A stretch of 64,000 bases of DNA from Cyathus striatus (lineage: Eukaryota; Basidiomycota; Agaricomycetes; Agaricales; Nidulariaceae): NCBI GenBank assembly GCA_025738555.1, contig JAOVFP010000010.1, positions 3,348,001-3,412,000 of the forward strand, written 5' to 3'. Below are positions 1 to 8,670 of the stretch, piece after piece; the stretch's first letter is position 1; each line of letters begins with the position of its first letter. The notes under the pieces were generated by a model that saw nothing but the letters and a program-made list of their open reading frames with translations, did not search any database and was not told the DNA's origin. The position numbers and the translations under genes are program-made.

Positions 1-190
1 TGTGTGACAATGTGTGACGTGTTTAAATGTGTGACATGTCTAAATGTGTGACAAAATGTGACGTGTCAAAAAGTGTGACATGTGTGACATATCGAAATGT
101 GTGACAAAATGTGACGTGTCAAAAAGTGTGACATATGACAAAATATAATATTTGTGACAATGTGTGACATGTGTAAAAGTGTGACATACA
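1..190. repeat. Degenerate TGTGACA tandem array
   Basis: The first 190 bases are a short-period array built from TGTGACA, GACATGT and GTGTGAC words with irregular spacers. It starts before the window edge. The same core word recurs at 27160-27310, 30160-31000 (as TGTCACA) and 54985-55570, so it is a dispersed satellite family. No coding content is seen. Confidence 0.8.
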
Positions 191-224
191 TGAACAACCT
201 ATTATGCCACCTGCATGACCTAAT

Positions 225-735
225 GATCACTTATAATCACTTATAAGTGTGGGAATATTCTGCTAATATTTTAGTAAATGATCACATTTGAGCGTGGGAA
301 TATTCTGCTAGTCCTATCATAAATGATCATATTTGAGCGTGGGAATATTCTGCTAGTATTATCATAAATGATCACATTTGATTGTGAGAATATTCTGGTG
401 GTAATATGTAAATGATGACATTTGAGTGTATGAATACTGTGGTAGTCCTATTGTAAATGATCAGATATGAGCATGGGAATAATCTGCTAGTATTATAGTA
501 AATGATCACATTTGAGTGTGAGCAATTAGCTAGTCCTATGTAAATAATCACATTTGAGCATGGGAATATTCTGCTATTATTATAGTAAATGATCACATTT
601 GAGCATGGGAATATTTTGCTAGTCCTATGGTAAATGATCACATTTGAGCGTGAGCAATTAGCTAGTTCTATGTAAATGATCACATTTGAGCATAGTAATA
701 TTCTGCTAGTTCTATGGTAAATGATCATGATGGCT
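225..735. repeat. 44-45 bp minisatellite, about 11 copies
   Basis: The word AAATGATCA, or a one-base variant, recurs at about 276, 321, 366, 410, 454, 500, 542, 586, 631, 675 and 719, a period of 42-46 bp. Each unit continues with a GAGCGTGGGAATATTCTGC-like segment. The long antisense open frame over 372-740 is only the translation of this repeat with a 15-residue period, so it is not called as a gene. Confidence 0.88.
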
Positions 736-752
736 GACACTTATGGTCACTG

Positions 753-966
753 TGCTGTGGCGGCAGCACAACCCCATGTGCTATTTGATGCATGCAAAGT
801 CATTATTAGAACATTTCATAAGTCTACCAATAACACATCAGTACAGATATTCCTGATTTATGACTCTTGCACCGCACCTATCCATCCCATTGATCCTGTG
901 TATGGTAATAGACATACAGCCTGTCAGCTCATTCACCAAATGGCAAATACTCCGGTAAGCAGTTAG
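753..966 (+). pseudogene. Unidentified open frame, possible exon remnant
   Basis: The frame is open from the end of the minisatellite to a stop at 964-966. The peptide is of mixed composition and not repeat-derived (it includes AVAAAQPHVLFDACKVI), so it may be an exon remnant. No domain was recognised. It lies upstream of the WD40 gene in the same direction, but no splice pair joining the two is evident. Confidence 0.2.
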
Positions 967-1237
967 TGCGTGTTTTATTTATGGGGCTACTAAAAAGGAG
1001 TTGGATCGAAGTTGATGCATGAGGGGATACTATGTAATTCATATGCATGGCTAGTACAGTCTTCCTTTTATTTGTCAATCAAGTAGTGTTCAGATGTTGG
1101 CTTTGTGATTATTCTACTTTAGGAATATTTTACTGATGGATGAAATCACCTTTGCAAGGAGGTGTGACAATCGGTGATCCTTCAGGACCTTTTCCCATAT
1201 AAATGCATGCACAGATCTGGTAGAACATACTGCAATC

Positions 1238-2781
1238 ATGGATCCCATCTATGTGAAAGCTTGGTCTTGCAGAGGTGATACCAATGTTTCAATCAATGTC
1301 ATGTCATTCTCACCAGCAGGCGACTTTCTGGTGAGCAGAGGCAAGGACAGTATCATCATTATCTATGCTATCTACATGAGGGCTATTTTGCATCGCATTC
1401 CCATTCACTCCATACTGTCCCTTAAGTGGGATCTATCAAGGAAGAACAGAATCTTCTGCAGGTGCACAAATGGAGTATGCATCATCGATAACTTCAAGGT
1501 ATATGTCTGATCTTTTTACTTTGAAAATTACTAATTTAATGGCATTTACTAGACTGGGATAACTAGGGTGTTAACAGGAACTCAGAATGCCCCAGCCTAT
1601 GCTCTTGGTGTTGCTATGTCTGGCCAACAGCTTGCCCTCACAATTGGAAATAAGGTCCATATTGCACAGAAGCTTGCCGCCAGTATGCTTTCTGAAAATC
1701 TTATGTGTTTGGATATATTCTAATTATCGAAAGGAAACTTTGCTACTTCCAACATCCTACCGGATCCTGACTCTCTCCACCCTGAGGAGTCTGGAAATAG
1801 TGTTCAAGCTTGTTCATTAGACTACCATTTGAGTGATGCGAGACTTCTTGTATCATACCAGTATCATGGCGTCATGTAAGTTCATTTTAGTTATATAGTA
1901 TCAACTCCTTTGCAATAACTTTTCTTTATACAGCTGCTGGTCCCCTGATGAAAACATTCAATTATGGAAGATCATTTCCCTGTTTAAGAAACTGTAAGCT
2001 TAGATTCTATTAATTACAATGTTATCAATCATCATAATCTACAGTGGATGTGCCTCTTTATCGCTAAATGCAAAACACCTTCTCATCTCGGACTTCGAGG
2101 GGGGTATGACTACATACTTGCTCGATACGCTCCAAAGTGCAACTGAAGTTCTTTATTTTAACATTGATACAGGACAAGCTCATAATGAGCTGCTTGGTAC
2201 AATGTTGTTAAACAATGGGTCCCATGCGTGTGGTAGTTTGCTTGGTTGGCTTACAATCTGGAGCATCAAACGCACTGCCATGTCTCAAGTCTTAGAAATT
2301 GATCGTAAGTATAATTGGATATCTTGTTATTACATTCACCTTACATTGCCTATTTAGAGGCGCCAGTGAAGGCTGTAGTGGTATTTCATGTCTCTGAGTA
2401 TTTTGGCTTGCTGTTGACAATCACAATGTAGAACCTTCACCCCCAAGGAAGCCCTAATGATCTGTTTGCTGCCGCAATCACCAGGCCGAAGCCGCAGATC
2501 AAGGTGTGGGTAGCGAGAATGGGTACATTATTTATAGCTACTAATCAGATGCATACTGAAATTTGAACCAAAATCATTCAGAGCAATCATCTAGTACTCA
2601 TATTCAGACCGCTCAGGAAAAGTGGAAGGTAAATATTCTAGTATTTCTTAACATGCATGCTCATTTTTAAATCTTGCACAAGAACATGTGCAAAGAAGAC
2701 AGTCTAGCCTTCAAGACCACTCAATTCACTATGGCCATATTAGGTCTTTTTGTATTTTCATGGCTTGCTAATCACATTTGA
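1238..2781 (+). pseudogene. WD40-repeat protein with C-terminal membrane anchor, one nonsense codon
   Basis: Eight exons can be assembled by eye: 1238-1498, 1553-1682, 1734-1875, 1934-1993, 2045-2304, 2358-2522, 2582-2628 and 2683-2781. Introns are 51-59 nt and start with GT and end with AG. The spliced frame is 388 codons and stays in phase across all seven junctions. WD-type blades are visible as SFSPAGDFLVSRGKD, CWSPDENIQLWK, LTIWSIKR and QIKVWVAR. The last exon ends in a hydrophobic stretch (MAILGLFVFSWLANHI), which suggests a tail-anchored membrane protein, so a scaffold at a membrane is a reasonable inference. The only break is TAG at 2429-2431; the frame continues in phase behind it into a WD blade and the anchor, which implies a recent CAG-to-TAG change or an error. 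The start ATG at 1238 is the first in frame; upstream exons cannot be excluded. This is the best host-gene candidate in the window. Confidence 0.72.
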
Positions 2782-3242
2782 AACTATGTCACTAAATGTT
2801 GTATTTTATTTGTGACTAAATACATGAGTCTTTCGGCATTGATGACTTACTATAAGGAATTTCATTTGTCAGATTAGTCATCAGATTCAGAGTGATGGAA
2901 AGGTAATGGCTATTTGCCAATTTGGAAAAACAACAGATGGTCGAAAATAGATAAATCATTGAATCATGTGGACACTGACAAGATTTCCTTTTGCATAAAT
3001 GTAACCCATGTAGTCGGCTTTGAGTTCTAAGTCATTTCACCAGTCATCACTGGTAATGATTGTAAAAAATCATTAGCATCGCATGTGCTGCATGAACTTG
3101 CATGTGGCTGTGAGATTCTCCTTGGTCACATATTATATTGACCTCATTGACATCATACCACATTCACATACTTAAGATACCTGCTTCAAAAAATCTATCT
3201 CACCAATATAAAATCAGTCTGAAAGTGCCTGTCTTCAGCTAA
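2782..3242 (+). other. Coding-like remnants between the WD40 gene and Plavaka ORF
   Basis: A reading at about 2930-3040 (WSKIDKSLNHVDTDKISFC...) looks coding but ends in stops and has no start. It may be a degraded exon of a neighbouring element gene. No promoter or RNA gene was recognised. Its link to the downstream Plavaka ORF is unclear. Confidence 0.3.
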
Positions 3243-3516
3243 ATGCCGATGGCTCCATCAAATACCTTTCCTAAACTTTGTCAATGCAACATCTGCTCGA
3301 TACATACAGTATTAGATTCCGAATCAATGGAAAGGATACCAGGACTAATGTTAAAGTGTGGCCCTTGGTTGAAGCATCAGAAGGACTACAGCAAGCGCCA
3401 AAAGCAAAATCTACAGCAAGAATTTCGAGAGCGATTCAGTGATGCTGTGATGAATGCTACTGTTGAACTAGCAAGACCTACTGTGCCTGGGAATCCTTTA
3501 TTTTCATCTGGGGGGG
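3243..3516 (+). pseudogene. Plavaka-type transposase, N-terminal part (interrupted)
   Basis: The ATG at 3243 opens a 91-codon frame with a cysteine-rich start (CQCNIC) followed by a basic, glutamine-rich helix, as I recall for N-termini of basidiomycete Plavaka transposases of the CACTA superfamily. The frame runs straight into the LTR of the chromovirus at 3517. If the chromovirus and one GGGGG target copy are removed, the frame continues in phase into 8676 onward (GGGDMDIDIDTRPLG), so both parts belong to one broken gene. The last 11 codons of the apparent open frame (to 3551) are LTR sequence. Confidence 0.55.
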
Positions 3517-3889
3517 TGTTAGCAACAGACGAGCAAAATACTCGAAGCTGAATTTAAACACTCGAACGTGAGAGAAAGATGAGTCTTATTGCTAATCTGG
3601 AATAAACTAGCACAAGAATAATGAACTACTGACTAGAAAGACCGTATTTATAGAAAAGAACCATGAAGTAATCGCATGTAAGTATCCTACACTACAACAC
3701 ATGTTTACTGTGCTTCTACATTAAGAACTCATGTACTACGTATGGCCAAACTGTGCAACTGTGCCCACAGTCATGATGAGTAACGTATGTTGATACGCAT
3801 GGTGTCCGCATTGTAGGTCATATGACTATCACATGACATAGATAAGATATGATTAGATAAAAGATTAGATAAGTGACGAAATCCTAACA
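3517..3889 (-). repeat. 3' LTR of the chromovirus
   Basis: This copy is 373 bp with TGTTAG and CTAACA ends. On the minus strand it follows the polypurine tract. It is about 97 percent identical to the right copy by direct comparison. Confidence 0.95.
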
Positions 3890-3903
3890 TTACCCCCCCT
3901 TTA
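3890..3903 (-). promoter_or_regulatory. Polypurine tract of the chromovirus
   Basis: On the minus strand the sequence TTAAAGGGGGGGTAA directly precedes the 3' LTR. This is the expected place and composition for the plus-strand primer. The second copy of the family has the same tract at 53249-53262. Confidence 0.75.
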
Positions 3904-4100
3904 AGAGTCGTGTCCTCATGACATCTCAATTGATTCATCTTGACGTTGGGGTCGTTCTTGGATTTGAAGGATAATTTGAGGGATATAATGACTGAGTATA
4001 AAAACGGCCATGCAAAGGATGAAGATGACAATAACGTAGATCAAAAGAGTGATGTTGTTGGAAAGCATTTTTTGAATATTTAGTCATTGAATGATTCCGT

Positions 4101-4330
4101 TTATATATTAGGACATTCTGGATTTTCCCGATGGAATTTGTTTAGTAAGCTTTTAGATCCGGTTAATGACGTAATTAGTTCCCATGTACAGTAATCGTAG
4201 GAATAGCCCTTCCATTTAATTTTATATAAAACCTTCTGATTTAACTTCCATGCTAGTATTGCTTCTACTTCGTATTGTTCCTGGTCATCAATCACAATAG
4301 CTGGTGGTGGTTTTGGTTTCTGTTGTGATT
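4101..4330 (-). pseudogene. Chromodomain at the C-terminus of the chromovirus pol
   Basis: The minus-strand frame reads YEVEAILAWKLNQKVLYKIK followed by WKGYSYDYCTWE, the classic chromodomain fold with the aromatic residues that bind methylated histone tails. In chromoviruses this domain sits at the integrase C-terminus and steers integration to chromatin. Here the linker before it is joined directly to the RT region, in the same frame as the RT piece (4332-4853), with a TAA-type stop near 4332. RNase H and integrase are absent, so the domain is a relic in this copy. Confidence 0.88.
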
Positions 4331-4331
4331 T

Positions 4332-5253
4332 TTATTGTGCCGGAATATGTTTCATAAGTAATTGCACGATTTTATCTCCCAATTCTGAAAATGCCAGTGC
4401 TTGGTTAAGTTCCCATTTCCATTCATTCTTTCCAGTTAACTCATGAAGGGGTTTTGCTATTTTCGCAAATCCTTGAATGAATCTTTTATAGAAATTTATG
4501 AATCCAAGGAATTGTTGAAGTTCACATTTATTATTAAGTACTGGCCAGTCAACTACTGCTTTTACTTTTTCAGAATCCATTCGTACAGAATTCTTTGAAA
4601 TTATAAGTCCTAAGTATTCGACTTCAGCTTTTTCGAAGAAACATTTTTCCGGTTTGAGATATAATTCATGTTGTTCTAATTTCCTAAGAACTCTTTTAAC
4701 CATCTTTCTGTGTTCTTCTAATGTTTCTGTGAATATCAAAATGTCGTCCATGTAGACTATCACCATCCCTTCATTGATTTCCATTCTAAAGATATTGTTC
4801 ATCATAGTTTGGAAAGTTGCTGGAGAGTTTGTAAGTCCGAAAAACATAACCAATGGTTCGAATAATCCTCGATTAGTTCTAAATGCAGCATACTGTTCAT
4901 CTCCTTCTTTGATTCAAACATTATTGTATCCCCATCTAATATCTAACTTAGTAAAATATCGTGCCTTTTTCAATTTATCTACTAATTCCTGAATCAACGG
5001 TAATGGATATCTATTTTTAACTGTCATTTCATTTAATTTTCGATAGTCTTGAATTGGTCATAAAGATCCATCCTTTTTTTTTATAAAAAAGAATGGTGAC
5101 GCCCAAGGTGATTTCGAGGGTCTGATACATTCTGAATTTAGATTTTTCATCGAGAAATTCATCCAATTGTTTCTGTTCATTTAAGCTTAATGGATAGATT
5201 TTACAATCGAATGATGTGGCTCCTGGGAGTAGTTCGATAGCATGATCCCATAA
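4332..5253 (-). pseudogene. Chromovirus reverse transcriptase
   Basis: The RT core is clear: PATFQTMMNNIF, then VIVYMDDILIFTETLEEHRK with the YMDD catalytic box at about 4745-4760, then LGLIIS and FLGFINFYKRFIQGFAKIAKPL. The N-terminal part (5253 down to about 4854) contains the [17 protein letters not shown] region but is shifted in frame and carries stops. The C-terminal end breaks off after EWKWELNQALAFSELG, where RNase H should begin, and is fused to the chromodomain linker. Known role: synthesis of element cDNA in cytoplasmic particles. This copy is inactive. Confidence 0.9.
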
Positions 5254-6240
5254 TCAACAAGGAGGAAGTTTATCAAATGATTCTTTTGTGAATACTTTTT
5301 CAAACTCATAATAATACATTAAAATGGTTTCTTTCCAGTGTTTCTTCGGTTTTTGCTGATTTTGTGCTTCAGCAATTTTTGAAGCCGTAGTTTGAAATGT
5401 TCTTAATTCAATTTGTTCAAATATGTTTATCACTATAATATGATCATCTGATTCAAGATTTATCTGATTATCTAGGTCAGATTCATCTTCTTCTGGATCC
5501 ATCATGTTTATTAATGGAGTACATTCTATCAGGCATCATGTAAATTTGATTGTTCCTTTTTTCCAATCTATTTCTGGATTGTGGGTTTGAAGCCAATCAT
5601 GTCTGATAAACATAGATGCTTTTCCCAAATTAATAATGGCTAATTGTAATATTTCTACATGTCGTCCATGTCGTACTTTTAGTTCAACATAATCAGTAAT
5701 AGATCCATCACTATTTAGAGTTCTGTCTGCATTATAAACCAGAGAGGGTTGTGGATATTTTTTTGTTGTAAGTTGATGTTCCTCTACAAATTTCTGATTA
5801 ATACAAGTTCCAGTACTTCCGCTATCGAGTAATGCTTTTAATCCATATGTCTGTTGGGTGTCCAAAGTAGTAATCATTAAATCAAGATCCATTTGATTTC
5901 CGTTTGTTTCTCAGATAAATCTTTTGGGTCTTTTTAATTCTTCTAACACGGGAATTATATCTTGATCTGAAAGATCATTTAATTCCATGATCATTTTCTG
6001 AATTACTTCAGGTCTTCGTTTGGGGTGTGTCCAGATACTTAATGTGGCCAAGGCAAGTTCCAATGTTTGGTCTTTTAATCTCCGTGCGACCCAATACATG
6101 TTTCCAGGTTTTACTTCCTGATTAGGGAAGGCGCGTTTAGTTCTTTCTTTCTGTAACGATACATATTTCGATTCCAGATCTACCGTAGGTACAGTTACAT
6201 TGGAAGGTACATAAAATGAGGCTGGCAAGTTTGCGCTCAC
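5254..6240 (-). pseudogene. Chromovirus aspartic protease and pol N-terminus
   Basis: The frame begins at a GTG-phase overlap with the end of gag (gag stop at 6237-6239), one base back, so gag and pol are related by a -1 shift. The protease carries ALLDSGSTGTCIN, the DSG active site, at about 5805-5840, followed by FIRHDWLQTHNPEIDW. Stops at 5911 and 5536 interrupt an otherwise continuous frame; both are in phase with each other. The protease would cleave the gag-pol polyprotein. A diverged, truncated copy of this domain ends the second chromovirus at about 54985. Confidence 0.82.
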
Positions 6241-7490
6241 TGCTGGCCTTGGGGAAAACCCAATTGAGCAATGAGAAGAGCACGTTGCTCTTCTGATAAT
6301 TTAGTTACATCTGGTAATTCTACTATTCCGCTAGTGGAAGCTACAGGTATAGAAGAGTCTGTATTTACATTACATTGTACATAGGGTCCGCATGGTTTCT
6401 TAGGGCATGTGTTGGACATATGTCCTTTCTCTTTACAATAAAAACAGCGACCTTCTTTCTTAAGTTGGTCGAGATCCATTCGATTGCCTCCTTGTGATAC
6501 CGTAAGATTGGAACGATCGGGTGTCCATTGTTGCGTGTTCTGTTGAGGGGTTCCGGGTTTCAAAGTATTTTGAGGTCATCCAGTGTTTTGGTTTGGATTC
6601 TGATTCTGGGGTCTTCCCAGATTTTGCTGAGTTCATCCAAAATTTGCTTCTCTATGGTTCCTTTCATATTCTGCAGCTTTGTCGACCCAATCGATAAGTT
6701 TATCGGTAACCTTAAGTCCACCGACTTCCATAAGTCTTCTGGCTAAAAGAGAATGCATTCCGCGTCGGTATTTGTCTACTAGTGCCATATTATTGAATCC
6801 GGTTAAGTTCATCCATTGCATGAAGTCGATCGTGTAGTCTTCAACCGGTCAATTACCCTGTACTACTTTGTTAATTTGTTCGATTGCATTATTCTGAGTT
6901 TCCATTGAGATGAAGAAAAATTGAAGCCTTTCGACAAACATGTTCCAATCGGCAAATGGACAGGCTGTTGTGAATGCGTCATGGATAATGGCTGGTGAAT
7001 TTTCCATTGCTGCAATGTTAACCTTCTGAGTATCCTGAAGAGTAGGTTCCTTTCCGTCATGCAATAGTTTCCATCTGGCTCGTTCTTCATTGAACAAGAT
7101 CAGATCTCCTAGAAAGGTGTCTGCCCATCATTGAGCTCGATTGTCTTTTCCCTTTTTAACTTTTGGTAAAGCAATCGTGATCTTTTTCCAGTCGTTCATA
7201 ATATTTTTTTCCTGAAAGTATAACATCATACGTCTAATCCAATTATTAACCGTATGAGGATCTCCTTCGTAATCTTCTGGAATCTCGACCTTTTCTCTGG
7301 GTTCTGGTCGATCTTCCTTAATTCCGTCTCTAATCTCTTTAATAACTCCTTGAGTCATTGCCGAGACACTTTCTGTGACTAACTGCTTGTTGGCAGGAGT
7401 CATATTTGTCCATCTGGTCACAATTTCGTCTTTCATGAAAACCATCACTATGGCTGTGATGAAGCCAAGAATAACTTCGGCGGAGATCAT
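6237..7490 (-). pseudogene. Chromovirus gag with CCHC zinc knuckle
   Basis: Four consecutive open stretches from 7490 to 6237 lie in one frame and are separated by single stops (at about 7128, 6849, 6633), giving one gag of about 417 codons. The capsid part contains DPHTVNNWIRRMMLYFQEK and WNMFVERLQ-like helices. The zinc knuckle is CFYCKEKGHMSNTC at about 6410-6455. The ATG at 7488-7490 overlaps the stop of the upstream ORF (TAATG), which suggests coupled re-initiation. Gag builds the virus-like particle that packages element RNA. Confidence 0.85.
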
Positions 7491-7798
7491 TATAGATCGA
7501 TGTTGGAGTCAGGGTATGTTGGTGTGGGTAAATCTCTCCTGTCGTTATGTATGGTATTCAAAAGGGTTTCATATCCTAATGGAGAGTTGAAGTCATGTTC
7601 GAACAGGGAGATATATTGGGTAGGAGTACTGAATCTAAGTGCATTGTCATGTCCAGGTTTGGTGATGATGGTAAGAGTGTGATTGATAGGATGTTCGGGA
7701 GGAGTGGGGAGATGAAGTGGTGGAATATAGTTAGAGATTTGGTGAAGGGAAAGGTAGGTGTTTGGATCAAAGTCCGAGTCGTCAGAGTCCACCGACAT
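7490..7798 (-). CDS. Small ORF1 of the chromovirus
   Basis: This is an uninterrupted 102-codon frame starting at ATG 7796-7798, acidic at its N-terminus (SVDSDDSDFDP) and rich in Pro, His and Thr. I recognise no domain. It ends in TAA at 7490-7492, sharing its last A with the ATG of gag (TAATG). It is the only ORF of the element without a stop or frameshift. It could be the gag N-terminus split by a frameshift or a separate leader ORF; the exact stop-start overlap favours a coupled ORF. Confidence 0.55.
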   Translation of the reverse strand: MSVDSDDSDFDPNTYLSLHQISNYIPPLHLPTPPEHPINHTLTIITKPGHDNALRFSTPTQYISLFEHDFNSPLGYETLLNTIHNDRRDLPTPTYPDSNIDL

Positions 7799-8297
7799 GG
7801 CTCTCAGAGTTTGAGGACAGGAATAGGGTGTAGGGCGAGATCAAGGAATATAGAGAGGTACAGATGAAGAAGGGATGTGATAGGAACGAGATCGGAGAGA
7901 TCAAAGGGTTTGGAAATGAGTAATTGGTGCCACCGTGATAGATCGAGTAATAGAAGCTCTTGAGGATGCTCGGAAACTAGCAAGACGTCCTAAGTTTCAC
8001 GCACACTTTCTTGCAGATAGAACCAGCTGGGGCAACACGTGGTAGCCTCCCCAGTCACTGGCACTGTGCCAAACTTAAGGCAGAGGGCTTTAGATGATCG
8101 GTAATTCAGACAGTGTCAGGCTCAACGTTACACCGGTCCTCTCGTACTTCCAAGTACAACGATCAAGTCTATCGAATGGAGTGTACGTCTGGTCCAAGAG
8201 GTCCAAGACTGGGAACAAGGTATAGAAAGAAGTTTTGCTGGGGTTCGGTGAGAGAGAAGAAGTTCAGGGTCGAGGAATGAGGTGATTCTTGTGCTTT
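7799..8297 (-). promoter_or_regulatory. 5' leader of the chromovirus with primer site and rRNA-like motif
   Basis: This is the untranslated leader between the 5' LTR and ORF1, about 500 nt and richer in CpG than its surroundings. At 8285-8295 lies an 11-nt primer-binding segment complementary to the predicted RNA 5' end (8390-8400). At 8133-8148 the minus strand reads AGTACGAGAGGACCGG, matching the sarcin-ricin loop of bacterial-type large-subunit rRNA. No tRNA-type primer site (TGG next to the LTR) is present. Confidence 0.6.
8285..8295 (-). promoter_or_regulatory. Candidate self-priming primer-binding site
   Basis: The minus strand reads AGCACAAGAAT two bases after the LTR end. The LTR itself carries the exact complement ATTCTTGTGCT (8390-8400, minus strand), placed 33 bases after a TATAAATA box. 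The RNA 5' end could therefore fold back and prime, as established for Tf1 of fission yeast. Confidence 0.7.
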
Positions 8298-8670
8298 TGT
8301 TAGTGACAGACGAGCAAAATACTCGAAGCCGAACTTAAACACTTGAACGTGAGAGAAAGATGAGTCTTATTGCTAATCTGGAATAAACTAGCACAAGAAT
8401 AATGAACTACTGACTAGAAAGACCGTATTTATAGAAAAGAACCATGAAGTAATCGCATGTAAGTATCCTACACTACAACGCATGTTTACTGTGCTTCTAC
8501 ATTAAGAACTCATGTACTACATATGGCCGAACTGTGCAACTGTGCCCACAGTCATGATGAGTAACATATGTTGATATGCATAGTGTCCGCATTGTAGGTC
8601 ATGTGACTATCACATGACATAGATAAGATATGATTAGATAAAAGATTAGATAAGTGACGAAATCCTAACA
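8298..8670 (-). repeat. 5' LTR of the chromovirus
   Basis: This copy is 373 bp, TGTTAG to CTAACA. On the minus strand it holds a TATA box (8426-8433) and the predicted transcription start near 8400, dividing it into U3 (8670-8401) and R-U5 (8400-8298). Confidence 0.95.
8426..8433 (-). promoter_or_regulatory. TATA box of the chromovirus LTR
   Basis: TATAAATA on the minus strand, 33 bases before the start of the 11-nt self-complementary segment. It is present in both LTRs. Confidence 0.6.

Larger units (their letters stand above)
3517..8670 (-). mobile_element. Complete Ty3/Gypsy chromovirus, internally deleted
   Basis: Two direct LTRs of 373 bp (3517-3889 and 8298-8670) start with TGTTAG and end with CTAACA. 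They differ at 12 positions, all transitions. The 5-bp target duplication is GGGGG (3512-3516 and 8671-8675). Coding runs on the minus strand in the order ORF1, gag with a zinc knuckle, protease, reverse transcriptase, chromodomain. RNase H and integrase are missing between RT and chromodomain, which explains the short 5.15 kb length. The element sits inside a Plavaka transposase ORF. Several in-frame stops make it non-autonomous today. Confidence 0.93.

Noticed and set aside
372..740. 122-codon minus-strand open frame
   Set aside because: It is the translation of a 44-45 bp minisatellite with a 15-residue period.
7595..7867. Plus-strand frames opposite ORF1 of the chromovirus
   Set aside because: Overlaps the intact minus-strand ORF1 and leader; no recognisable features.
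8041..8150. Full rRNA gene fragment in the chromovirus leader
   Set aside because: Only the 16-base sarcin-ricin-like core matches well; the flanks cannot be aligned confidently to rRNA by eye, so it is reported as a motif only.
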